9,747 bases of DNA from Calditrichota bacterium (GTDB lineage: Bacteria > Zixibacteria > MSB-5A5 > GN15 > FEB-12). The first letter of the stretch is position 1; every line of letters begins with the position of its first letter. Below the pieces are notes generated by a model. The model was given only the letters and a program-made list of their open reading frames with translations. It searched no databases and had not been told where the DNA came from. Below are positions 1-6,528 of this stretch, in pieces. The stretch covers positions 1-9,747 of the forward strand of contig QQUK01000104.1 of assembly GCA_008501655.1 (NCBI GenBank). Reading direction: 5' to 3'. A program made the translations under genes and the position numbers.

Positions 1-21
1 CACTCGGTATTATATATTCTG

Positions 22-219
22 TTATTCTATCTTATCCAGATATTCTTCTGATACATACGATTCAAGATAGCCGCATTTTGTACAGACAAATGAACGGACA
101 TTACCACCTTCCAGCGGATATTTTAGTTTATCTGATTTGTAAGCTATTTTTCCGGCGGAGAGAATCCAACCCGTATCGATATTTTCATTACCGCAGTGTA
201 CACACTTTTTCATCTGCAT
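22..219 (-). CDS. Small zinc-ribbon protein, DUF6487-like
   Basis: Protein of 65 residues beginning MQMKKC. Two CxxC knuckles are visible: CVHCG near the N-terminus and CTKCG about 40 residues later. This is the layout of a one-zinc ribbon. The first knuckle is followed by 'GWILSAGKIAYKSD' and the second by a short polar tail. This resembles the small PF20097/DUF6487 nucleic-acid-binding-type zinc ribbons, but the family assignment is from memory and the function is unknown. The frame stays open to a GTG at 231-229. I prefer the ATG at 219-217 because a TGAGG Shine-Dalgarno (230-226) lies 6 nt before it, and the GTG falls inside that motif. An ATG two codons further in (213-211) is a weaker alternative. 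The gene ends in TAA and has no visible signal peptide, so it is probably cytoplasmic. Confidence 0.7.
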   Translation of the reverse strand: MQMKKCVHCGNENIDTGWILSAGKIAYKSDKLKYPLEGGNVRSFVCTKCGYLESYVSEEYLDKIE

Positions 220-230
220 CTGATACCTCA
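217..230 (-). promoter_or_regulatory. Ribosome binding site that decides the zinc-ribbon start
   Basis: On the minus strand TGAGG (230-226) sits 6 nt before ATG (219-217). The upstream in-frame GTG overlaps this motif, so it is unlikely to be the initiator. Confidence 0.5.
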
Positions 231-231
231 C

Positions 232-466
232 ATATATTAGTATTTATATTGTTACTCAGAATTGCTATAATTATTCATTGAAATTTTGAGAGAAATATAC
301 GGATGTAAAATATAAACTCTGAATGACAGGGTATCAGTCTGGTTAGCCAAATAGTTTGTTGTAAATATAAGAAATGAAATTTATTTACTTATAGATATTC
401 GAGCGAGGGAGGTCTCTTGTCGAATGCAGAAGATTGTCCTGATAGATTGTTTCATTGAATAAATAT
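232..466. other. Intergenic stretch with no gene recognised
   Basis: About 235 bases between the zinc-ribbon gene and the protease terminator. It should hold the zinc-ribbon promoter, but I could not pick a convincing -35/-10 pair on the minus strand. A TATAAT on the plus strand (266-271) has no gene downstream and is probably chance in AT-rich DNA. I see no hairpin with a T-tract and no tRNA here. Confidence 0.5.
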
Positions 467-502
467 AAAAAAAGACCGACAATTTATGTCGGTCTTTTTT
501 TT
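467..502 (-). terminator. Intrinsic terminator of the subtilisin-like protease gene
   Basis: Perfect stem AAGACCGAC / GTCGGTCTT around the 7-nt loop AATTTAT (481-487). It is flanked by 7 A on the left (467-473) and 8 T on the right (495-502). Read on the minus strand it ends in a T-run about 20 nt after the protease stop codon. The symmetry means it could also stop plus-strand transcription. Confidence 0.9.
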
Positions 503-519
503 ATACGGGAACTGATTGT

Positions 520-2976
520 TTACTTCATCAAAACCATTTTTTTAGTTTCAACTTTATCACCTGCGGTTAATCTATAGAGATAGATTCCAGACGGATTGCT
601 TGAAGCATCCCATGTTACCGAGTGATGACCGGCTGAGAACTGACCGCTTGCGAGGACTTCCACTTTCTGACCACGAATATTGAATACTTCGAGTTTGACG
701 GTGGATGCCTGCGGGAGAGAGAATGAAATCTCAGTAGACGGGTTGAACGGGTTCGGATAGTTCTGATTTAATCCGAATGTGTTCGGTAATGCTGTCATAG
801 CACCAACACCATTTGAGAATACATCTCCGCTTTCGCATGAGCGGGTGACATGGTTTTCGGCATCATTATAAGTATTTGATGCGTGTGTTACATTTGTGAC
901 TTCAAAACACCATTCACCTGAAGGGTTTTTAACTTTTGAAGTGTTGAAAGAAACTTCACCACTTGCATTAGTGGTTGCTGTACCGGTACCACCGGTAGGA
1001 CCATCAGCTACAACGGTTACAGAAGCGTTTGCAACCGGTTGTTCCTGGTCGTCATAAATAGTGATTGTACCGACACCATTATCATTCGGACCTTTAGATA
1101 CCCGGGTTACAACGATGTCGTGGACATGCATTGTTCCACCCTGAGGAGGATCTGTGACGGTGATATAACCGGTTTTTGTTTCACCGTCAGAACCATACGC
1201 ATTGGTTGCTGTCAATGTTACTGTATAAGTACCGGTTGAGTTATATGTATATGATGGATTTTCAGCTGATGAAGAACCGCCGTCACCAAAAGTCCAGCTC
1301 CATGATGTTGGGTTGTTAGATGAAAGGTCTGTGAACTGAACGTTGAGCGGAACCGTACCTGAGGTCGGAGTTCCTGAGAAATTTGCGACCGGAGGGTTAT
1401 TTTGTCCGCCACCGCCAACTGCTGCTAATGCGGCTGCTGCGTTTACAATACCTACACCAACATTTTTCGTCATATTATATGCTGTGGTATTCTGAACCAT
1501 GAGGTCCCATTTCTGCTGAGCAGAAAGAGTCGGCGAATGTGATTCGAGCAATGCTGCTACACCAACAACGTGTGGACAGGACATTGATGTACCATCAAGT
1601 AATGCAATATAGTCACCACCCGGGTCACTTGATTCATGATATGTTGAAAGAATTTCTGTTCCGGGAGCGGCGATATCAACCCAGGAACCATAGTTAGAAA
1701 ATGATGCCGGGTTGCCATTTTTATCAGTTGCACCAACATCCATACAATCTGTACGGTTACCGAGATAATCCGGTGAAGAAGAGTTTGAGTTACCGGCAGC
1801 AACAATAATCATTACATCCTGAGAGAGAAGGTAATCAACAGCAGCCCCAAGACCGCCGGAGTTTGAAGAACCCCAGGAGCAGTTGATAGCTGCGACATTT
1901 GTCCCGGAAGCTTTCAGGTCTCCGAGGTAATACATAGCTTCAGCAGCAGCGGACATCATGACAAAACCACTTGTCTGACCGCGGTATCTACCTGTATATC
2001 CGATGCGACATGGAATAACTTTAACACCGTTGGCAGGGTCGTTAATTGTACCAGCAGCAAAACCACCGGCAACACCAGCGACTAAAGTGCCGTTGTTTGT
2101 AATAGCACCGATTGTGCCGGCAACATGAGTTCCGTGACCGTTATGGTCAGCGGGGTCGTTATCTTTTGTACCACAGTCCGTATCCTGACAACTTACTCCG
2201 GAATAACCTGATTCAAAAAAATCGTATCCGACAACATCATCGACATAGCCATTGCCGTCGTCATCAATACCGTTCCCCGGAGTTTCACCCGGGTTTGTCC
2301 AGATATTTCCGTTTGTTGAGTTATCATTTGGTCCCGGAGGATTTGAACCGCCAAGGTCTACATGATAATAACGAACACCGGAATCAAGAACGCCGACTAC
2401 AACTGTTGCGTCACCAGCGTTTGTATCCCACCCAGATTCTGCATTCATTCCATAAGTTCCAAAATAATGCCATTGATTATATTGAAAATTTGGATTGCTG
2501 AGTTGTTTATAATATGTATCATTAGCTTCAGCGTAGAGGCGATGGATCGCATCTTTTTCGACATGGTCAACCTGCGGAAGTGCTTCATAGGCTGCGATGA
2601 CTTCGTCTAGGGTACCGGTGTTAAATTCTATTTTGTAATGACGAGATAATTTGCTTAGTGCCGGTGAGGCTGATGCGGACATACTGCGTACATCAGAACC
2701 GGGAAATAGCGGTTGAAGATTGTGAACTTCAAAACGTTGAGCAACTTCGGAGAAACCATCAAGTCCGTTTAAAGCAACGGAAGCGATTTTATCTTTAGCG
2801 TGGTCAACAACAACACCCTCTTTTAAAACTACGATAACACGATTTTCAACATATCCGACAAATGAGTTTTCAGATGTGATATATTGCTGTTGGTTGACCG
2901 GCGCGAATTTTTCTGCCTGAATCATACCGACTGTTAAAAGTGATAAAACAAAAACGATGGTGAGAAGTTTTTTCAT
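520..2976 (-). CDS. Secreted subtilisin-like (S8) serine peptidase with PKD, Ig-like and C-terminal sorting domains
   Basis: Extracellular endopeptidase of 818 residues. A signal peptide spans about 1-21 (MKKLLTIVF..., cleavage near IQA/EKF). An I9/fervidolysin-like propeptide spans about 22-150. The S8 catalytic domain (about 165-520) has an intact triad and oxyanion residue: Asp198 in VLDSGV, His281 in HGTHVAG, Asn396 in AAGNS and Ser464 in GTSMSCPH. A 'DDDGNGYVDD' segment (238-247) looks like the Asp-rich, probably calcium-binding insert of related subtilases. A PKD domain (about 529-609, with WTFGDGG and YTVTLTATN) and an Ig-like domain (about 613-718, ending near VTNVTH and two Cys) follow. 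The C-terminal domain (about 733-818) begins NYPNPFNPST and ends SGIYLYRL...TKKMVLMK, the type IX-type sorting signal or FlgD-like fold. The start is fixed by AGGAGG (2986-2981) 4 nt before ATG. The gene stands alone with its own terminator. Its natural substrate cannot be inferred. Confidence 0.96.
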   Translation of the reverse strand: MKKLLTIVFVLSLLTVGMIQAEKFAPVNQQQYITSENSFVGYVENRVIVVLKEGVVVDHAKDKIASVALNGLDGFSEVAQRFEVHNLQPLFPGSDVRSMSASASPALSKLSRHYKIEFNTGTLDEVIAAYEALPQVDHVEKDAIHRLYAEANDTYYKQLSNPNFQYNQWHYFGTYGMNAESGWDTNAGDATVVVGVLDSGVRYYHVDLGGSNPPGPNDNSTNGNIWTNPGETPGNGIDDDGNGYVDDVVGYDFFESGYSGVSCQDTDCGTKDNDPADHNGHGTHVAGTIGAITNNGTLVAGVAGGFAAGTINDPANGVKVIPCRIGYTGRYRGQTSGFVMMSAAAEAMYYLGDLKASGTNVAAINCSWGSSNSGGLGAAVDYLLSQDVMIIVAAGNSNSSSPDYLGNRTDCMDVGATDKNGNPASFSNYGSWVDIAAPGTEILSTYHESSDPGGDYIALLDGTSMSCPHVVGVAALLESHSPTLSAQQKWDLMVQNTTAYNMTKNVGVGIVNAAAALAAVGGGGQNNPPVANFSGTPTSGTVPLNVQFTDLSSNNPTSWSWTFGDGGSSSAENPSYTYNSTGTYTVTLTATNAYGSDGETKTGYITVTDPPQGGTMHVHDIVVTRVSKGPNDNGVGTITIYDDQEQPVANASVTVVADGPTGGTGTATTNASGEVSFNTSKVKNPSGEWCFEVTNVTHASNTYNDAENHVTRSCESGDVFSNGVGAMTALPNTFGLNQNYPNPFNPSTEISFSLPQASTVKLEVFNIRGQKVEVLASGQFSAGHHSVTWDASSNPSGIYLYRLTAGDKVETKKMVLMK

Positions 2977-3184
2977 GAATCCTCCTGTAGAAAGTTAATT
3001 GTTATTCACGGTGTTTAAGTCGTTTTAGGCTGTCACCTCCAGGTTCCGAACATATGTACTTAGTCCAAAGTGAAAGTTAATATTGTAGCTTTTATGATGT
3101 TACATATTAGAGTCATTAGAGAGAGGAAAAATACAACAAAATGTATTTAGTGGACTAATTAAGCCCAAAATATCTTAAATTAGT
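2977..3184. other. Protease leader/promoter region, largely unexplained
   Basis: This AT-rich stretch must carry the minus-strand protease promoter, but no strong -35/-10 pair stands out. Three things are visible: AGGAGG (2986-2981), which serves the protease; a second full Shine-Dalgarno-like GGAGGTGA on the minus strand (3040-3033) with no start codon at usable spacing; and an 8-bp inverted pair TTAGTCCA (3060-3067) / TGGACTAA (3151-3158) with 83 bp between the arms. Confidence 0.4.
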
Positions 3185-3217
3185 AAAAAAGCCGGTATTT
3201 TCGCATTCTACCGGCTT
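3185..3217 (-). terminator. Intrinsic terminator of the phosphofructokinase gene
   Basis: Perfect 9-bp stem AAGCCGGTA (3189-3197) / TACCGGCTT (3209-3217) with an 11-nt loop. On the minus strand the stem is followed by six T (plus-strand A at 3185-3190). It lies about 26 bp past the kinase stop codon, so the kinase and the downstream protease are probably transcribed separately. Confidence 0.9.
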
Positions 3218-3243
3218 TGTGTGAGAAATATTATTCTAAAATA

Positions 3244-4446
3244 TTATTCTGAAGTCATGATAAACAGAGGTTTCATTTCAAATGAATCGTATTTAGGGGA
3301 AAGACGGTCAGTATTATAGTGTTTCTCAACGTTAACCAGTTTTTTCTTCGATGTGACAACATCAATCGGGACATTATCATAGCGACCGTTGCTCAAGACA
3401 ACCAGACGGCCGTGGACACCTTTCAGGATCAGATCGAATGCGAGATTTCCATAAGCCATTGGCACAATTGAATCAATCGCATCGGGGTCACCGCCGCGCA
3501 CAAGATAGCCAAGTTTCTGTGTGATGACATTGGTAGGGATATTATTGTTATATTTTGGGGAAAGTTCTTTTAATTTTGCTGAAACAAGATCACCAATTCC
3601 ACCGAGTTTAGCATGTCCGTAGTCATCTTTTTCGGTGTCTTTAAAGACCATCTCACCGCCTTCAAACATAGCACCTTCGGATACGAGGACTACAGAATAA
3701 TTAGAAGGGTTATGATTTCTGTCATGAGTCAGAAGTTCTGTTAACTGATCAATATTAAACTTATGTTCCGGGATAACACAGCGTTGAGCTGCCCCGGCCA
3801 TTGTCGGAATCATCGCTGTGAATCCGGCATAGCGCCCGAATACTTCAACGACCAGAAAGCGTTCATGGGAACCGGCTGAAGTTCTCAAATAATTGATGAG
3901 GTGAATTGTTCTGGTGACACAGGTTGAAAAACCGATACAGTAATCTGTGCCGGGGACATCGTTATCCATAGTTTTTGGAATCGCGATGACTTTGACTCCC
4001 TGTTTATATAGATGGACCCCGTAACTCAGGGTATCATCACCACCGATTGGAATGAGGTGGTCGATTCCAAGATAGTCTAAGTTTTTGATTACTTCTTCAG
4101 TTAAGTCGTTGATTTCTTCTTTGTATGTATCTTTCAGGTGATCGGGAACTTTTGCTTTAGGAACTTTTCCCGGGTGAGTTCGGGAGCTATGGAGGAAAGT
4201 ACCGCCGGTACGTCCGGCTTTGTTCACACGATCTTCGGATAAGATTTCGAAATTCTGGCTATTGTCAGCATTTTTATCCCTGATAATAGACATAAGGCCA
4301 CCCCAGCCTCTGCGGATACCGATAACTTTGTATCCTTCACGTAATGCACGGATGGTGACTGCTCTTATCGCAGGGTTCAGACCGGGTACATCCCCACCGC
4401 CGGTCAGAATACCAATAACACCTTTTGTTTTATTCACATTTGCCAT
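3244..4446 (-). CDS. 6-phosphofructokinase, probably pyrophosphate-dependent (PFKA superfamily)
   Basis: Phosphorylates fructose 6-phosphate to fructose 1,6-bisphosphate in glycolysis; 400 residues, cytoplasmic. Visible motifs are the phosphate loop GGGDVPGLN (16-24), GGDDT (135-139), PKTMDND (157-163) with the catalytic base at Asp161, EVFGRYAG (201-208), SEG (256-258) and LGYLVRGG (312-319). ATP-dependent E. coli-type enzymes have Gly at the positions of Asp138 and Lys158. The Asp plus Lys pair is the known signature of PPi-dependent PFKs (EC 2.7.1.90), which work reversibly. A PPi donor is therefore likely, though not proven by sequence. The EVFGR motif has Phe where E. coli has Met. The ATG (4446-4444) is preceded by a purine-rich AAAGAG about 6 nt upstream, a weak Shine-Dalgarno. 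The gene has its own terminator and diverges from the AlkD-like gene. A dyad overlaps its predicted promoter. Confidence 0.95.
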   Translation of the reverse strand: MANVNKTKGVIGILTGGGDVPGLNPAIRAVTIRALREGYKVIGIRRGWGGLMSIIRDKNADNSQNFEILSEDRVNKAGRTGGTFLHSSRTHPGKVPKAKVPDHLKDTYKEEINDLTEEVIKNLDYLGIDHLIPIGGDDTLSYGVHLYKQGVKVIAIPKTMDNDVPGTDYCIGFSTCVTRTIHLINYLRTSAGSHERFLVVEVFGRYAGFTAMIPTMAGAAQRCVIPEHKFNIDQLTELLTHDRNHNPSNYSVVLVSEGAMFEGGEMVFKDTEKDDYGHAKLGGIGDLVSAKLKELSPKYNNNIPTNVITQKLGYLVRGGDPDAIDSIVPMAYGNLAFDLILKGVHGRLVVLSNGRYDNVPIDVVTSKKKLVNVEKHYNTDRLSPKYDSFEMKPLFIMTSE

Positions 4447-4472
4447 TTTTAACTCTTTCTTTTCCCTTCTTC

Positions 4473-4485
4473 GGTTATAGTAACC
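4473..4485. repeat. Second short dyad in the kinase leader
   Basis: GGTTA-TAG-TAACC, 5-bp arms around 3 nt, lies 8 bp from the larger dyad. It falls in the predicted 5' end of the kinase transcript. It could be a second regulator half-site pair or a small hairpin. Dyads this short also arise by chance. Confidence 0.3.
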
Positions 4486-4493
4486 TTTGTACT

Positions 4494-4513
4494 GCCTTAT
4501 ACGTTGATAAGGC
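4494..4513. repeat. Perfect inverted repeat over the kinase promoter, candidate operator
   Basis: GCCTTAT (4494-4500), ACGTTG, ATAAGGC (4507-4513): perfect 7-bp arms with a 6-nt centre. There is no T-tract, so it is not a terminator. It covers the predicted -10 box of the kinase promoter, where a repressor dimer would block transcription. Confidence 0.5.
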
Positions 4514-4525
4514 GAATAATTTCAA
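4496..4525 (-). promoter_or_regulatory. Candidate promoter of the phosphofructokinase gene
   Basis: On the minus strand TTGAAA (4525-4520), an 18-bp spacer and TATAAG (4501-4496) form a sigma70-like promoter. It would start transcription near 4489, about 43 nt before the ATG. The consensus is borrowed from other bacteria and may not hold in this lineage. Confidence 0.45.
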
Positions 4526-4535
4526 TCTTATCCTG

Positions 4536-4564
4536 TTGATATTAATGTAAATTGTTTTTATGTT
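4536..4564 (+). promoter_or_regulatory. Candidate promoter of the AlkD-like gene
   Basis: TTGATA (4536-4541), 17 bp, TATGTT (4559-4564). A second option is TTGCAA (4564-4569), 16 bp, TATACA (4586-4591), closer to the start codon. Both are only partial matches to the sigma70 consensus. Confidence 0.25.
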
Positions 4565-4616
4565 TGCAATTAAATTCGTAAAAACTATACAGAAAATTAC
4601 AGAAAACTGAAATTTT

Positions 4617-4628
4617 GAGGTGTCTATG
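4617..4628 (+). promoter_or_regulatory. Ribosome binding site that decides the AlkD-like start
   Basis: GAGG (4617-4620) precedes ATG 4626 by 5 nt. The earlier in-frame GTG (4620-4622) overlaps this motif and has no Shine-Dalgarno of its own. Confidence 0.55.
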
Positions 4629-5300
4629 ACTTTTAACCAAGTAATGGCAAAGTTGAAAAAGATGGGAACTGCCCAGAATGTCAAAATTTACCGGAGGCAT
4701 GGCGCTCAAGGGGAGCTTTTCGGAGTATCTTTTGCAAATTTGAAGACTATACAGAAGAAAATCAAAGTTGACCATGAACTGGCAAGTAAACTCTGGTTGA
4801 CGGGGAATGCTGATGCTCAGTCTTTGGCAACAATGATAGCTGATCCGGAATTATTAAGTTCCAAAGAGATAGACAGCTGGGCAAAATTGTTAAATTATTA
4901 TCTGCTTTCAGATTTATTCGGGGGTTTGGTTGCAAAAACAAAATTTGCAGAGACTAAACATAAAAAGTGGGTCAAAGCAAAGGATGATTTTATCAAGCAG
5001 TGCGGTTATACCGTTTTAACTTCACTTCTCATGCATGGTGCTGATTTTTCAAAAGGTGAACTTAAGGAACTATTGAAAATGATAGAGAAAAATATACATT
5101 CGGAATCGAACAGAGCTAAACATGCGATGAACATGACATTGATATCTATCGGAATCTACCGGGAAGATATGCGGGAAATGGCGATAAAAACTGCTGAAAA
5201 AATAGGTAAGGTCGATGTTGACCATGGTGAGACGTCCTGTAAAACTCCTGACGCAATCCCCTATATTGAAAAAGCGGTCAAGCGGCAGAAAAATAGATAA
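4626..5300 (+). CDS. AlkD-like DNA alkylation repair family protein (HEAT-repeat)
   Basis: All-helical protein of 224 residues of the PF08713 DNA alkylation repair type. Characterised AlkC/AlkD members are glycosylases that remove N3- and N7-alkylated purines. Family-like segments are 'GVSFANLKTIQKKIKVDHELA' split over residues 33-53, 'LWLTGNADAQSLATMIADP' (57-75) and the tail 'DHGETSCKTPDAIPYI' (199-214). In AlkD a Trp and an Asp in the middle helix contact the lesion. The matching stretch here reads NYYLLSD (90-96), which appears to keep the Asp but has Tyr in place of Trp, so catalytic activity is uncertain. The frame opens at a GTG (4620), but GAGG (4617-4620) lies 5 nt before ATG 4626, so I use that ATG. 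There is no signal peptide. The MFS gene follows after 42 bp. Confidence 0.85.
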   Translation: MTFNQVMAKLKKMGTAQNVKIYRRHGAQGELFGVSFANLKTIQKKIKVDHELASKLWLTGNADAQSLATMIADPELLSSKEIDSWAKLLNYYLLSDLFGGLVAKTKFAETKHKKWVKAKDDFIKQCGYTVLTSLLMHGADFSKGELKELLKMIEKNIHSESNRAKHAMNMTLISIGIYREDMREMAIKTAEKIGKVDVDHGETSCKTPDAIPYIEKAVKRQKNR

Positions 5301-5342
5301 TATCACTTTGAATTCTGTGGAAATTCCTGTTTCTTCAGGTTT

Positions 5343-6500
5343 ATGAATCTGAAGATTAAAAAAGTTACTTTTGCGACGGTCACATTTTCTTCAGTAGTCA
5401 TGTGGATCGGTTTTTTTGCATGGCGCAATATGTTCAATAATTTTGCTGTAGATGTTTTTGATGCATCAGCGGTAGATGTCGGGCTTATTCAATCAGCAAG
5501 AGAGATCCCGGGATTGCTGGCGTTTGGGGTAGGGGTGATTGCTATTTATCTGACAGAATCTAAAATTGCTTCACTGTCTATTGTTACGCTGGGGATTGGG
5601 ATAATTTTGTGCGGAATGTCGACATCGATTGCGATGCTTGCAATGGCGACGGTTCTGATGTCGTTTGGATTTCATTATTTTGAACCGACCAATGCTTCAC
5701 AACTATTACTTCTTTCAGAGAATCATCAGCTTGGCTCAGCTCAGGGGAAGCTTCGTTCATATGAATCAATGGCAGGGTTAGCCGGTGGTGCTATTGTACT
5801 TGTGATGACACTTTTTTTAGATTATCGGATGACTTATTATCTCATAGGGGGGATAGTACTGCTTGTCGGGTTGTATCTGACATATGCACTTCCAGCGAAT
5901 AGAGGGAAAACAGAAAACCGGAAGATGAAATTGAAGAAAAAATATTCTCTGTATTATGTGTTGTCATTTTTACGGGGATGCCGGAGACATATTTTTACGA
6001 CATTTGCTATCTTTTTGTTAGTTAAGAATCATGGGCTGGATATCACGACTATAACGATAATTCTTTTTGTGAATAATTTTATTACAATATTTACCAATAG
6101 GTATATTGGTAATATCTCTGACAGGATAGGTGAACGGTTTGTACTGGTTCTGACATCTTTGCTTTTGTTTTTTATCTTTTTAGGTTATGCATATATTTCG
6201 TTTTTACCTCTCTTGATACTGTTTTATGTCATTGATAATGTTCTTTTTGGTTCTTCAATTGCGCTTCGGTCGTATTTGCGGAAAATTGCACCTACTGAGG
6301 ATATAACAAGTTGTCTTTCTTTTGGTATGACGGCTAACCATGTTACAGCGGTTGTTATCCCAATCGCATTTGGTGTCGCCTGGTCGCAAATCGGGTATCA
6401 GATTCCGTTTATTGCCGGGGCATTGATTGTTTTTGTCGATATGCTCTTTGCGATGCGGATACCAAAAGATAATAATATTGTCGCAATTGAAACCAATTGA
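5343..6500 (+). CDS. Major facilitator superfamily (MFS) transporter
   Basis: Inner-membrane secondary transporter of 385 residues with about 12 hydrophobic helices. They lie roughly at 8-27, 54-72, 76-92, 94-113, 143-160, 162-182, 208-228, 232-252, 266-284, 286-304, 327-348 and 353-371. A basic central loop (about 184-200, rich in Lys and Arg) separates the two six-helix halves. The second half carries an MFS motif A-like loop, GNISDRIGER (256-265). 'SAREIPGLLAF' (51-61) and 'FEPTNASQLLLL' (113-124) resemble an uncharacterised bacterial MFS group. No residue identifies the substrate. The only Shine-Dalgarno is a weak AGG (5337-5339) close to the ATG. The gene ends in TGA, the only TGA stop among the complete genes here. 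The repeat-protein gene begins 28 bp later with no terminator between them. Confidence 0.9.
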   Translation: MNLKIKKVTFATVTFSSVVMWIGFFAWRNMFNNFAVDVFDASAVDVGLIQSAREIPGLLAFGVGVIAIYLTESKIASLSIVTLGIGIILCGMSTSIAMLAMATVLMSFGFHYFEPTNASQLLLLSENHQLGSAQGKLRSYESMAGLAGGAIVLVMTLFLDYRMTYYLIGGIVLLVGLYLTYALPANRGKTENRKMKLKKKYSLYYVLSFLRGCRRHIFTTFAIFLLVKNHGLDITTITIILFVNNFITIFTNRYIGNISDRIGERFVLVLTSLLLFFIFLGYAYISFLPLLILFYVIDNVLFGSSIALRSYLRKIAPTEDITSCLSFGMTANHVTAVVIPIAFGVAWSQIGYQIPFIAGALIVFVDMLFAMRIPKDNNIVAIETN

Positions 6501-6528
6501 CGAGTTAACCGTCTATATATATGTAGAT

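Noticed and set aside
2112..2610. Plus-strand open frames opposite the protease
   Set aside because: Both are antisense to the S8 catalytic and propeptide region, have no recognisable domain and no Shine-Dalgarno.
3041..3051. GGTTCCGAAC as a tRNA T-arm
   Set aside because: It lacks the GGTTCGAATCC pattern, and no acceptor, D or anticodon arm can be placed around it.
5327..5339. CCTG-TTTCTT-CAGG hairpin covering the weak MFS ribosome site
   Set aside because: Only 4 bp of stem; too short to call a regulatory structure.
6427..6528. N-terminal extension of the repeat protein inside the MFS gene
   Set aside because: It overlaps well-supported MFS coding sequence in another frame, has no family resemblance and would hide a clear signal peptide starting at 6529.
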